NCBI GenBank assembly: GCA_030377865.1
Contig: JAUCGA010000015.1
Span: forward strand, 1 to 64,000
DNA length: 64,000 nt
Origin: Anaerolineales bacterium HSG25
GTDB taxonomy: Bacteria > Chloroflexota > Anaerolineae > 4572-78 > J111
Direction of reading: 5' to 3'
Shown: positions 42,003 to 50,944 of the stretch, piece after piece
How the letters are laid out: each line of letters starts with the position of its first letter
Position numbering within the stretch: position 1 is the stretch's first letter
Notes under the pieces: model-generated
Told to the model about the DNA's origin: nothing
What the model saw: the letters and a program-made list of their open reading frames with translations, nothing else
Database searches by the model: none
Translations under genes and position numbers: made by a program

Positions 42003-43937
42003 TTACCCAAATGTGGTAATCATCTGTTCGAGTTGATGAGTAATTGTTTTGATTTCTTGTTGCATCTGAAGAACCGTCTGGTCAATTTGGCTCAACTCTT
42101 CTTCGCTTTCGGTCAACTGTTTAACGTAGCGACTACGTAGGCGACCCTCTTCTCCATCATGAGACAACACTGCCATGTTCTTTTGGGCTTGTTCCTGCAT
42201 CTGATATATCTTTTTTCGTCGTTTTTCTTGAGTCGCAATCTCCTGCTCAAGTTGAGAAATTTTAGCCCATAAATCAAGCAAGGATTTGAGAGCATCAAAG
42301 GTTGTTTCATCCAAAAAATTATCTTTTAAGTAACGTTGTAATCCTTTGTAAGAAAGGTTACGAATCTCTTGGCGACTAGCTCGTAGGTGTCGCTCTTGAA
42401 CCGTGAAGCTAACGATTTTACCGGCTGTAGCGTTGATCTCATATCGTACGGTTTCTAGCGTTTTTTCGGCTGGGTCTGGGGTATTAAAAATCGTATAGTT
42501 GTTCAACCTATTGTGTTCAAGCAAAACCAGTTTATCGGTGCCGGTTCGATTATCGACTTGATAGACGGTATGTTGAATATCGTAATAGTTTTGATGTAGG
42601 AAACGACCTTTGACCTCAATCGAGTTCAGATGGCTTTCGGTTTTTAGGGCTTCGTTGATATGCACCCCTAACTCAACCGCATAAGAAATCACAGTTTCGC
42701 TTTCGTTGGCACTAAAGGGTAGTACTGCCTCGCCGACGTATTCGCCCTGTTCCATGACCGTGACAGGGCCACGTTCTAGGGTTAAGCCTGTCAAATTTTT
42801 AAAGCGGATGGTCGCCACAGGATGGGTCGGCATTTTTCTACCATTGTAGATTAAATCCTTTTTGAAGCCTAGTTTGCTACCCACAATCGGCACCAGAGCT
42901 GACTGACCTCGTCCTACTGTTACCGGAGCGCTGACATTATATTGGAACAGTTCGCCCATAGCTTTACCCGTGGTCGCCGTTTCTACCGACTTCTCCATAC
43001 TGGCGGCCATGTGTCTCGGTGCAGAGGCGGCGGCTCGATGAAGTTTTGGCGAGGGTGGTGGCGCACTGGCCATAGTCATTGCTCCAAAAGACTCTTCTAA
43101 CTCAACTGCGCTTTCAAACATAATCGGCGCGGCGGCGGTACGGTCTTCATCTTCAACGACGGGGCGTTCTGGGGTGTGGGGAGTGTATAAATCATAAACA
43201 AACGAGATGGGCATGCCCGCGGTTAGCGATAACGAAATATTATTCAAATCCTCTTCAAGTCGATTATCAAAGATACCCCACCCCTGCAATAATGCTTGGG
43301 GGGACTCGTCGTCGGCTTGTTGATACGTAACCAGTCGGTAACTAACTCGCCATGTGGGAGCTGGAGCAATATAGCTAACCTCTAGGTCATGCTCACCAGC
43401 ACTAAGCCGGATTGTAATCGAGCGGTGAGTTTCTTGTCCAAGTGCAGTTTGGAGGAAAAATCGCAAGTCTGATGCCGCAGTCTCGTCTTGCAGTTCTACA
43501 CCTACAAGACGATTAATCATCAACACCAAAACCGAGGTGGTGCGTTGCTGTAAAATTGAGAGGGAAGAGTTTTCAAGTGGGTTTTCATCCGCTTCATCTA
43601 AACCGAGAAGCAGTCCTTCAATCGGTTCATCGTCTTTAATAAATAGCTTGACCTGCCGACCGCGTAATGCAATCAGAAGATCACGCAAACTACGCTGGTC
43701 ATCCAAAATTACCGAACAACCAGCTAAACGTTCGGCTTGTGATTGAGGTGTATCATAGTCAATACCCTGTACCTGCCCCTCAGCATGGTCGATGACCGTT
43801 AGGCTTTTTAGCATGTCGTCCATTTCTTCGCGGCGAAAGCTCAGTTTTAAGCCCTCACCATCAAACAAACCACGACGACGAAAAAAACCCACCCCATGTT
43901 TGTATAAAGTCATGTGGACAATCGGCAAGTTAGTCAT
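42003..43937 (-). CDS. DUF4139 domain-containing protein
   Basis: 644 residues, cytoplasmic, no signal peptide. An N-terminal beta region (about 1-150: VHMTLYKHGVGFFRRRG) leads to a DUF4139-like middle (about 175-480: YIAPAPTWRVSYRLV ... FDNRLEEDLNNISLSLTAGMP ... VTVMEQGEYVGEAVLPF). A C-terminal coiled coil follows (about 540-640). Relatives are mucoidy-inhibitor-like proteins of unknown biochemical role. It starts 2 nt after the DtxR-type gene, whose last codons contain its AGGAA, so the two are one operon. A metal-linked role is inferred only from that. Confidence 0.8.
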   Translation of the reverse strand: MTNLPIVHMTLYKHGVGFFRRRGLFDGEGLKLSFRREEMDDMLKSLTVIDHAEGQVQGIDYDTPQSQAERLAGCSVILDDQRSLRDLLIALRGRQVKLFIKDDEPIEGLLLGLDEADENPLENSSLSILQQRTTSVLVLMINRLVGVELQDETAASDLRFFLQTALGQETHRSITIRLSAGEHDLEVSYIAPAPTWRVSYRLVTYQQADDESPQALLQGWGIFDNRLEEDLNNISLSLTAGMPISFVYDLYTPHTPERPVVEDEDRTAAAPIMFESAVELEESFGAMTMASAPPPSPKLHRAAASAPRHMAASMEKSVETATTGKAMGELFQYNVSAPVTVGRGQSALVPIVGSKLGFKKDLIYNGRKMPTHPVATIRFKNLTGLTLERGPVTVMEQGEYVGEAVLPFSANESETVISYAVELGVHINEALKTESHLNSIEVKGRFLHQNYYDIQHTVYQVDNRTGTDKLVLLEHNRLNNYTIFNTPDPAEKTLETVRYEINATAGKIVSFTVQERHLRASRQEIRNLSYKGLQRYLKDNFLDETTFDALKSLLDLWAKISQLEQEIATQEKRRKKIYQMQEQAQKNMAVLSHDGEEGRLRSRYVKQLTESEEELSQIDQTVLQMQQEIKTITHQLEQMITTFG

Positions 43938-43939
43938 GC

Positions 43940-44614
43940 TTATGACGGTTCCTGAGATGTCTCAACGGGGGCAACTCGAACCGATTTAGCGGCTTGATAC
44001 CCTAAGTTATGCTGTTTTCCAGCGACCTTTAAAGTCAGGGGGCCGTCAAACGGAGCGCGCTCGACCAGTAGCAACTCGGTGCCGGGGTACAGCCCAATCG
44101 TACCCAAATATCGTAACAGTTCTGAGTCGTCGTCATTCACCTCAACCACCACAAACCTATTTCCGGCCTTCATGTCGATGAGGGATTCGCTCTCTGGTCG
44201 GAAGATAGTTCCATTTCGAGAGGGGATGGGCGCACCGTGTGGGTCAAATTGAGGGTCGCCTAGCATTTCTGCCATACGATCTTCTAAATCCTCACTGATA
44301 ACATGCTCTAATTTTTCAGCTTCCGCATGCACCTGATCCCAAGGAACGTTGAGCGCCTTGGAGAGATAAAGCTCAATCAAACGATGATGCCGGATAATTT
44401 CTAAGGCAACTTGTAATCCTGCCTCCGTAAAGACCACCCCTTGATACGGCTCATAATGGAGGAGATTCAACTCAGCCAGTTTTTTACACATATTGGTCAC
44501 TGAAGCTGGCGAAAAACCCATGTGCTCAGCCAAGGCAGAGGTTGGGACAGGTTTTATAGTTTGTTGTAATTTGTAAATCGCTTTTAGATAATCTTCCATT
44601 GCTTGGCTAATCAT
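43940..44614 (-). CDS. DtxR/MntR-family metal-dependent transcriptional regulator
   Basis: 224 residues: winged-helix DNA-binding domain (about 1-62: MEDYLKAIYKLQQ ... SALAEHMGFSPASVTNMCKKLAEL), dimerisation/metal domain (about 65-140: HHRLIELYLSKALNVPWDQVHAEAEKLEHVIS, carrying the His and Glu ligands) and a C-terminal FeoA/SH3-like domain (about 150-218). It represses iron or manganese uptake genes when metal is bound. AAGGAG lies before the ATG. A DtxR-box-like palindrome 118 bp upstream suggests autoregulation. First gene of the operon with DUF4139. Confidence 0.93.
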   Translation of the reverse strand: MISQAMEDYLKAIYKLQQTIKPVPTSALAEHMGFSPASVTNMCKKLAELNLLHYEPYQGVVFTEAGLQVALEIIRHHRLIELYLSKALNVPWDQVHAEAEKLEHVISEDLEDRMAEMLGDPQFDPHGAPIPSRNGTIFRPESESLIDMKAGNRFVVVEVNDDDSELLRYLGTIGLYPGTELLLVERAPFDGPLTLKVAGKQHNLGYQAAKSVRVAPVETSQEPS

Positions 44615-44707
44615 AGGGATAACTCCTTGTGGGTCATCTAAAGAACTACAGACCTGCTAAATTTATAATTTTGACACAAATTGCATAGAAGGTTGACGAA
44701 TGTGTTT

Positions 44708-44750
44708 ATTATATTCGTTGCTACCAAAGGTTTAGGTAAGTCTAACCTAG
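44708..44750 (-). promoter_or_regulatory. DtxR/IdeR-type iron box with -10 element
   Basis: TTAGGTAAGTCTAACCTAG at 44732-44750 agrees with the DtxR consensus (TTAGGTTAGCCTAACCTAA) at 16 of 19 positions. A TATAAT on the minus strand (44713-44708) lies 19 bp inside, so the box would cover the -35 region of the DtxR-type gene. Confidence 0.6.
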
Positions 44751-44797
44751 AGGCTAAAAAGTGTCAAATGGTAGCATATTGGGGAGACGTGTATTAA

Positions 44798-44970
44798 AGG
44801 CGCATAGAGTAGTTGGGGGAGGAGTACAGAATATGACCGCTAATCTAGCTGACGCGAACGAGTCACTTCCGACAACATACCTCTTTTTGACTCAAAATTC
44901 ATCCTGCGAGTGATAATTCGTGGGTTTTTTGATTGGCGGTCATATCCCCCCGAACCGTTCTCTGCGCCCA
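44798..44970. repeat. Family L element (L3), long form, 9-bp target duplication
   Basis: AGGCGCATAGAG...CTCTGCGCCCA, flanked by GTGTATTAA at 44789-44797 and 44971-44979. It contains about 100 bp missing from L2. Confidence 0.88.
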
Positions 44971-45005
44971 GTGTATTAATCCTATCTATATGCAAGATTC
45001 TTAAT

Positions 45006-45035
45006 TTGGCGTAACAGCGTGCTTTATAGTAAAAT
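45006..45035 (+). promoter_or_regulatory. Candidate promoter of the aminotransferase gene
   Basis: TTGGCG, 18 bp, TAAAAT, 42 bp before the start codon. A weak match. Confidence 0.4.
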
Positions 45036-45076
45036 ATTTCACCGTAATTAACTTATGGAAGTATGGAGAAAAAACT

Positions 45077-46174
45077 ATGTCAAACGAAAGATCGGTTATT
45101 AATTTTACTCGTGGTGTACCTGCTAACGAATCTCTACCTGTAACAGCCATGCAAAGCGCAGTTCAAGCGGCGTTGGATAATCATGGACAAACCATGTTGC
45201 AATATGGAAAAGCTTATGGCTTTGTTCCTTTACGCGAATGGTTGGCCGAAAGCAATGGTCTATCTGTAGACCAAGTTTTAATTACCAACGGATCATTACA
45301 AATTGTTGAATTTCTATCCTATCACTTTATTCAACCGGGTGATGTCATCTTTACAGAATTACCAACTTACGACCGTGCCTTGACCTTGCTCAAGCGCCAT
45401 AATGCAAAAGTCGTGGGGATTGAGCTAGAACCAGATGGGCCAAATATTGAGGCTCTTGAACAGGCATTAGCCCAACATACCCCTAAATTCTTTTACATTA
45501 TTCCTGATTTTCAAAACCCAACCGGAGCAACATGTTCACTAGAAAAACGACAAAAAATTGCCGCTCTAGCTGAAAAACACGGCTTCTGGATTCTTGAGGA
45601 TGGGCCATATCGCCCCTTGCGTTTCCAAGGTGAAGAGCATCCTTCATTTTTTGATTTAGCACCGGAACGAACCCTACACATGTTTGCCTTTACCAAATTA
45701 ATTGGCCCCGGTGTACGAACGGGAGTGTTATTAGGTTCTGCTGAGGTGTTAGCCAAAGTGGCTAAAATTGCTGAAAATACTTATATCTGCCCTGCTTTAT
45801 TTGGACAAGGTGCCGTTTATGAATTTTGCCGAACCGGTGAACTAGATAAACAAATTGAGCGTATTAAAACACTGTATGCGCCTCGTTTACAGGCCTGTCT
45901 TGATTCTATAGCAGAACATTTACCCGACGTAGAGGCCACTCGTCCTGAAGGCGGCTTTTTCATGTCATTGACCTTCCCAGAAGGCGTTACTAATGCGGCT
46001 GTACGTGAGGCGGCTAAGAAATATAATCTTAATTTGGCTGATGGTCAAGCCTTTTTCCCCAATGGCGGTGGAGAACGCTTTTTACGGTTGCCATACTGTG
46101 CGCTCTCTCCAGAAGAGATTAACGATGGGGTAAGTCGCCTAGCTATGGCAATTCGAGATGTTCAAGCCAGTTAA
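45077..46174 (+). CDS. PLP-dependent aminotransferase (class I/II, 2-aminoadipate-transaminase/MocR-like fold)
   Basis: 365 residues. Fold type I: ITNGSLQIVEFLSYHFIQPGD (phosphate-binding helix), YIIPDFQNPTG (Asn, about 155), WILEDGPYRPLRF (Asp/Tyr), FTKLIGPGVRTG with the Schiff-base lysine (about 217), and the C-terminal ERFLRLPYCALSPEEI with the carboxylate-binding Arg. The arrangement follows 2-aminoadipate and aromatic aminotransferases of thermophiles (LysN type) and lacks the MocR DNA-binding domain. GGAG precedes the ATG. Amino-donor specificity is open. Confidence 0.9.
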   Translation: MSNERSVINFTRGVPANESLPVTAMQSAVQAALDNHGQTMLQYGKAYGFVPLREWLAESNGLSVDQVLITNGSLQIVEFLSYHFIQPGDVIFTELPTYDRALTLLKRHNAKVVGIELEPDGPNIEALEQALAQHTPKFFYIIPDFQNPTGATCSLEKRQKIAALAEKHGFWILEDGPYRPLRFQGEEHPSFFDLAPERTLHMFAFTKLIGPGVRTGVLLGSAEVLAKVAKIAENTYICPALFGQGAVYEFCRTGELDKQIERIKTLYAPRLQACLDSIAEHLPDVEATRPEGGFFMSLTFPEGVTNAAVREAAKKYNLNLADGQAFFPNGGGERFLRLPYCALSPEEINDGVSRLAMAIRDVQAS

Positions 46175-46186
46175 CGAATAAAACCC

Positions 46187-46277
46187 GTAAATATTCAGTG
46201 AACTCGCCAGAAAGAGCGTCAGAAACCCGATTTCTTTGAGAAATCGGGTTTCTAGGGCGGCATCACTGAACTTTTAC
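46187..46277. repeat. Family E element (E6) with perfect 8-bp target duplication
   Basis: 91 bp flanked by TAAAACCC on both sides (46179-46186, 46278-46285), 12 bp after the aminotransferase stop. Confidence 0.93.
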
Positions 46278-46301
46278 TAAAACCCAACCCCATTTGAACT
46301 C

Positions 46302-46336
46302 AAAAAGGCAGAGGAGTTATCCTCTGCCTTTTTTTT
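46302..46336 (+). terminator. Terminator of the aminotransferase gene
   Basis: AAAAAGGCAGAGGA, 5-nt loop, TCCTCTGCCTTTTTTT. E6 was inserted between stop codon and terminator. Confidence 0.85.
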
Positions 46337-46411
46337 GTCCATTTGCCCAAAATTTTATCAGGGACTGAGTCAAAGTAACGCATTGACCAAACTGAAATAA
46401 AGGTCTCCACC

Positions 46412-46493
46412 ATGTCATGCCCGAATGTCTTTATCGGGCATCCATTCGTATGTGGGACAGTGGATTCCCGCCAAAAGCATGCGGGAATGACAT
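46412..46493. repeat. Free-standing family C repeat (C4)
   Basis: ATGTCATGCCCGAATG...GCATGCGGGAATGACAT: two hairpins, GCCCGA/TCGGGC and TTCCCGC/GCGGGAA, between ATGTCAT ends. Confidence 0.75.
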
Positions 46494-46609
46494 GGGTAAG
46501 TAGCTCCCATTTTAGAAGGAGTATTATCCCTACTTGACGGACTCCCTGTTTATAGATTCGGGAGACAGTTCGTTTCTCTCAGTGTGACATGGCAAACGTA
46601 CCCAAGTAG

Positions 46610-48187
46610 CTATTCCTTATCGTCGTCAGAATCGTCGTCAGAGGCTGATGGATCACGGCCAAAAAACTCAACCAGATCGCGCAACATCCAGGCTGTACTT
46701 TCACTTAGGTCAGCAGATTGATACCGCCAGCCCCAGTTGTCGCCCAATAATGAGGGGGTATTCATTCGAGCCTCACTATCCAATTTAAAGGCATCTTGAA
46801 GCGGAACAACTGCCCAACGAGATACTGAAGCCATTGCCATTCGCATAAAGGCCCAAACAATATCACTGTCTGAGCGCCCCATATAGCGCCGAATAACATC
46901 CTTTTCAACATCCGTTCGATGCTGATACCAACCTAACGTAGTATCATTGTCGTGTGTACCTGTATAAACGACACTATTTGGAGTATGATTGTGAGGTAAA
47001 AATGGATTATCTGCATTTAAACCGCTTTCATTGCTATCAAAAGCAAATTGAAGAATTTTCATACCCGGAAAACCAAAATCGTCTCGCAGAGCAGTTACTT
47101 TTTTGGTAATAACCCCTAAATCTTCTGCAATAATGGGCAAGTCGTCACCCAAGGCTTTTTTGATTGCCTCAAATAGTTTATGTCCGGGGGCTTTCACCCA
47201 TTTACCATCAATGGCGTTTTCCGCGTCAGCGGGAACTTCCCAATAGGCTTCAAAGCCACGGAAATGATCAATCCGCACAATATCAACCATGTTTAGCATG
47301 GCCTTAATTCGCTTAACCCACCAAGCAAAATTTGTTTTTTGCAACGCCTTCCAGTTATATAACGGATTACCCCATAACTGTCCGGTGGCACTAAAATAGT
47401 CTGGTGGAACGCCTGCCACTACAGTTGGTTGACCTTTAGAATTAAGGAAGAACATATCTCGATTAGCCCACACATCAACGCTGTCGGGAGCAACAAAAAT
47501 AGGGATGTCCCCAATGATTTGAATCCCTTGGTCGTTGGCATACTGTTTTAACTCATCCCACTGTTGAAAAAAGTAGAACTGTAGGACATTTTTAATTTCA
47601 ATAGTTTCTGCTTTTTTAGTTTGCCATCGTTTCATGGCCGCTGGTTTTCTCAAACGAATATCCTCGTCCCAATAGTTACTCCACATGGCTCCAGAAACCT
47701 CTTCTTCTTGAGCTTTTTGGTCAAAATCTTCCTTAACCGCCATAAATAGGGAAAAATCATCTAACCAACCTGAATTTTCTTTCAGAAATTTCTTATAGGC
47801 CGTTTTACGTTTTTTGTTACCATTAGCGATAAAGTTACGAGCCGCTTTTTCGAGTAACGGTAGTTTCCAGTGGATAACCCAGCCATAATCGACTTTATCT
47901 TGAGGAAAGGGTGGCAAATCTGCTAAATCAGCAGGAGCCAAATCACCTACTTCCAAAAGCTTATCCAAATTAATCAATAAGGGATTACCGGCAAACGAAG
48001 AAAAAGAGGCGTAAGGTGAATCACCGTATCCGGTCGGGCCAAGCGGTAGTATTTGCCATAGTCCTTGTTTGGCTTGTACTAAAAAATCAATAAATTGGTA
48101 GGCCGCATCCCCCAAATCACCAATGCCATGTGCTCCGGGGAAAGATGTTGGATGCAGTAAAACACCGCTCAAACGTTTCATTTCCAT
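46610..48187 (-). CDS. malQ: 4-alpha-glucanotransferase (amylomaltase)
   Basis: 525 residues, GH77. It transfers maltodextrin segments between 1,4-glucans (glycogen/maltose use). Conserved parts: RLSGVLLHPTSFPGAHGIGDLGD, WQILPLGPTGYGDSPYASFSSFAGNPLLI, DIVRIDHFRGFEAYWEVPA with the nucleophile Asp, IIAEDLG with the acid/base Glu, and YTGTHDNDTT. The start at MEMKRLSG has GGAG upstream; the frame stays open to 48283 through a hairpin. The very acidic tail (SDDDSDDDKE) is an extension. It diverges from pfk, sharing a 690-bp control region. Confidence 0.96.
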   Translation of the reverse strand: MEMKRLSGVLLHPTSFPGAHGIGDLGDAAYQFIDFLVQAKQGLWQILPLGPTGYGDSPYASFSSFAGNPLLINLDKLLEVGDLAPADLADLPPFPQDKVDYGWVIHWKLPLLEKAARNFIANGNKKRKTAYKKFLKENSGWLDDFSLFMAVKEDFDQKAQEEEVSGAMWSNYWDEDIRLRKPAAMKRWQTKKAETIEIKNVLQFYFFQQWDELKQYANDQGIQIIGDIPIFVAPDSVDVWANRDMFFLNSKGQPTVVAGVPPDYFSATGQLWGNPLYNWKALQKTNFAWWVKRIKAMLNMVDIVRIDHFRGFEAYWEVPADAENAIDGKWVKAPGHKLFEAIKKALGDDLPIIAEDLGVITKKVTALRDDFGFPGMKILQFAFDSNESGLNADNPFLPHNHTPNSVVYTGTHDNDTTLGWYQHRTDVEKDVIRRYMGRSDSDIVWAFMRMAMASVSRWAVVPLQDAFKLDSEARMNTPSLLGDNWGWRYQSADLSESTAWMLRDLVEFFGRDPSASDDDSDDDKE

Positions 48188-48242
48188 AATATTATACACT
48201 CCAAATTGTATTTGATTGAATAGGTCTGTTTTTACTAACTTA

Positions 48243-48275
48243 AAAGCCCCACAACATACGGCTGTGGGGCTTATT
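48243..48275 (-). promoter_or_regulatory. Terminator-like hairpin in the malQ leader
   Basis: AAGCCCCACAGCC...TGTGGGGCTTTT on the minus strand, 56 bp before the malQ start, with no gene on that strand behind it. It may be an attenuator or an orphan terminator. Confidence 0.4.
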
Positions 48276-48345
48276 GTCTTCAATAATTAATAGTATCGAC
48301 ACCGATACTTAAAATCCCTTTTTGGTTAGAAAATCTACATTACAA

Positions 48346-48475
48346 CCCACTGATTGAAATCAGCGTCTTAAACGAAAAACCTGCTTAAGCAGGTTTCCCG
48401 TATTAGCCTGTGAATTCATTCACAGGGCAAGATCAATTTCGGGAGATTCTAAAAGTTGGAACTGCTGTAGCCGCA
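48346..48475. repeat. Family G repeat (G3) followed by a lone family O end
   Basis: CACTGATTGAAATCAGCG...CCTGTGAATTCATTCACAGGG, then CGGGAGATTCTAAAAGTTGG. Between 48476 and 48700 nothing is recognisable. Confidence 0.7.
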
Positions 48476-48710
48476 ATACAAAATTTATGGTGGTAAATTT
48501 CAATCGGCTACTAACCAAACGCATTATATCATGCCTGATGATGAATAGGCAAAAAGTTGTAATTAACGATTTAGTCCCAACAGTTTACAACAATATACTT
48601 CGTCAGGTGTATCAGTCTCACCATAGAAGGTATTCCCGTGTAAACTCCTATTTATTGCATGTTTTTTGATCGTTTAACCCGCTTTAACAGCTCGTTAGTC
48701 ATGCTAAATA

Positions 48711-48740
48711 TTGGCAAATTTGCCGTTTTTGCACTATACT
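48711..48740 (+). promoter_or_regulatory. Promoter of pfk
   Basis: TTGGCA, 18 bp, TATACT; 135 bp of leader before the start codon. Overlapping TTGGCAAATTTGCCG is a dyad that could bind a regulator. Confidence 0.5.
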
Positions 48741-48875
48741 GCTTGGCGAGCAAATTGACCAGATAATTTTCTTGAAGTGCTGGTGACACCTCAATTTTGG
48801 TTGATTTGCAACACTTAAATTCACTATTTCGGGAGCCGATGTAGGCTCCCTGTAAATCATTGGAGGTTTATCAAA

Positions 48876-50078
48876 ATGGCAAACGTAAAAAAAACAAAGG
48901 GTACAATTGCTATCTTAACTGGTGGTGGCGATGTTCCGGGCTTGAACCCAGCAATTAGAGCGGTAACTATTCGAGCTATTCGAGAAGGCTATCAAGTAAT
49001 TGGTCTGCGCCGAGGCTGGGGTGGTATTATCGAAATGACGCGCGACAAAAAAGCTGACAATAGTGCCCACTACCAAGTGTTAACCGAAAACATCGTTAAC
49101 CGTGCAGGACGAACAGGCGGTACCTTTTTACACACATCTCGAACACGTCCAAGTCATGTCGCTAAGGCAGATGTTCCAGAACACCTAAAAGAAACGTATG
49201 GTGCTGAGATGAATGACCTTACCCCAGAGGTGATCAAAAATTTAGACTGGTTGGGTGTTGATTACTTAATCCCAATCGGCGGTGATGATACGCTTAGTTA
49301 TGGGGTGCATCTCTATAAACAAGGGTTAAAGGTCGTAGCTATTCCCAAAACAATGGATAACGACGTACCGGGAACCGATTACTGTATTGGATTTAGTACC
49401 TGTGTCACGCGCACAATTCATCTGACCCATAGCCTACGTACCTCAGCCGGTTCTCATGAACGTATCTTAGTGCTAGAGGTATTTGGACGATATGCTGGAT
49501 ATACGGCCATGTTACCGACAATGGCTGGGGCGGCGGATCGATGTGTTATTCCTGAATATAAATTTAACATTGAACAGTTAACCGAATTAATGTTACATGA
49601 TCGAGCCAAACATCCTAGCAACTACTCCGTTGTGCTTGTCTCAGAAGGGGCAATGTATAAGGGAGGCGAGATGATCTTCCAGAATCGAACAACCGATGCT
49701 TATGGTCATGCCAAATTAGGTGGTATTGGTGACTTGGTTTCTGATGAGATAAAAAACATCTCAGCCAAATTTAATAACGGTAAAAAAGTTAACGTTATCA
49801 ACCAAAAACTAGGCTACATGGTTCGAGGTGGTGACCCTGATGCCATCGACTCGATTGTACCTATGGCTTATGGAAACTTGGCTCTCGACTTAATTTTGGG
49901 AGGGATTCATGGTCGTTTGGTTGTCTTGAAAAATGGCCGGTATGATAATGTTCCGGTTGAAGTTGTTACTAGCACCAAAAAACTGATTAATGTTGACAAG
50001 CATTACAATGTTGAGCGTCTACGACCTTACTACAAACGATTTGAGATGAAACCACTGTTCCTTATGACCAGTGACTGA
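48876..50078 (+). CDS. 6-phosphofructokinase, predicted pyrophosphate-dependent type
   Basis: 400 residues. Phosphofructokinase features: AILTGGGDVPGLNPAIRA (nucleotide/PPi loop), VDYLIPIGGDDTLSYG, IPKTMDNDVPGTD with the catalytic Asp, and VLEVFGRYAGYTAM. At the two diagnostic sites it has Asp (GGDD, where ATP enzymes have Gly) and Lys (PKT, where ATP enzymes have PGT). In known enzymes both mark PPi-dependent PFKs. GGAGG precedes the ATG. It phosphorylates fructose 6-phosphate, reversibly if PPi is used. Divergent from malQ. Confidence 0.92.
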   Translation: MANVKKTKGTIAILTGGGDVPGLNPAIRAVTIRAIREGYQVIGLRRGWGGIIEMTRDKKADNSAHYQVLTENIVNRAGRTGGTFLHTSRTRPSHVAKADVPEHLKETYGAEMNDLTPEVIKNLDWLGVDYLIPIGGDDTLSYGVHLYKQGLKVVAIPKTMDNDVPGTDYCIGFSTCVTRTIHLTHSLRTSAGSHERILVLEVFGRYAGYTAMLPTMAGAADRCVIPEYKFNIEQLTELMLHDRAKHPSNYSVVLVSEGAMYKGGEMIFQNRTTDAYGHAKLGGIGDLVSDEIKNISAKFNNGKKVNVINQKLGYMVRGGDPDAIDSIVPMAYGNLALDLILGGIHGRLVVLKNGRYDNVPVEVVTSTKKLINVDKHYNVERLRPYYKRFEMKPLFLMTSD

Positions 50079-50094
50079 TAAATCCTTAAATCAA

Positions 50095-50180
50095 GAGACC
50101 ACTGATTGAAATCAGTGTCTTAAACGGAAAACCTGCTTAAGCAGGTTTCTCGTATCAGCCTGTGAATTCATTCACAGGGC
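50095..50180. repeat. Family G repeat (G4)
   Basis: Almost identical to G1 over 80 bp; begins 17 bp after the pfk stop. Confidence 0.8.
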
Positions 50181-50213
50181 ATGGCGAAAACATCGAGACA
50201 CTAACATAATAAC

Positions 50214-50247
50214 AAAAAGGCGGGCATCGACTGATGTCCGCTTTTTA
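50214..50247. terminator. Bidirectional terminator between pfk and ybaK
   Basis: AAAAAGGCGGGCATC, 4-nt loop, GATGTCCGCTTTTT; it serves the two convergent genes. Confidence 0.75.
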
Positions 50248-50274
50248 AGTTGACCAACATAAATGCTCGTAATC

Positions 50275-50745
50275 CTACCTCGCACAAGCGACCGCTTTAG
50301 CCTTAGTGATTTTCATCAAATCGGCCACTGCTAATTCTATGTTGATGCCCCGTTTACCAGCACTTACCAGCACTCGTTCTAACTGTAACACCGACTCATC
50401 AATGTAAACTGGGTAGTTCTTATGCGGCAAAGCCAAGGCCGATATACCACCTGTTTGTAAACCTGTAAGCCGCTCTGCTTCTTTGTGAGCGGCCATATAA
50501 ACTTTTTTTTGTCCGATAGCTTTAGCGAACAGTTTTAAGTTAAGAGCATGGTTTCCGGCTACCATCACTAAACATGGCTTTTTAGCGTTGGTTAATACGA
50601 CCAAAGTTTTATAGACCATTTTATGTGGCAAGTCAAAATAGTCAGCTACCCCATCCGCAGAATGGATTGAGGCAGGGAAATCACGGGCTATATAAGCGAT
50701 TTTCTGTCGCTCTAACAAACGCATCGAGTTAAGTTTTTCGGCCAT
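50275..50745 (-). CDS. ybaK: Cys-tRNA(Pro)/aminoacyl-tRNA deacylase, YbaK type
   Basis: 156 residues, the size of single-domain YbaK/EbsC. It hydrolyses mischarged Cys-tRNA(Pro) (editing in trans). Segments: SIHSADGVADYFDLPHKMVYKTLVV, with the key lysine in MVYKTL (about 44), VAGNHALNLKLFAKAIGQKKVYMA, RLTGLQTGGISALALP and YIDESVLQLERVLVSAGKRGINIEL. AAGGAG stands before MAEKLNS; the frame is open 40 codons further up but without a start site. Confidence 0.93.
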   Translation of the reverse strand: MAEKLNSMRLLERQKIAYIARDFPASIHSADGVADYFDLPHKMVYKTLVVLTNAKKPCLVMVAGNHALNLKLFAKAIGQKKVYMAAHKEAERLTGLQTGGISALALPHKNYPVYIDESVLQLERVLVSAGKRGINIELAVADLMKITKAKAVACAR

Positions 50746-50876
50746 TTGTTTCTCCTTGTCGAACAGACTAAATATCGTTTCATTCCACTTGGCAAAAATA
50801 AGGCCAAACGGTATAATGGGTCTTGAAATTACATTACTTAAGTACAGGAAAAGGTAGTCCTGCATAGGTAGTGATC

Positions 50877-50909
50877 AGCTACCCGCAAGTTTAGAACTTG
50901 CGGGTAGCT
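50877..50909. repeat. Hairpin related to the K core
   Basis: GCTACCCGCAAGTTT, 2-nt loop, AACTTGCGGGTAGC, 36 bp upstream of the TPR gene; it may influence that gene's leader. Confidence 0.5.
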
Positions 50910-50944
50910 AACGGATCCGTGCACCACTACCCAGGAAAGATACC

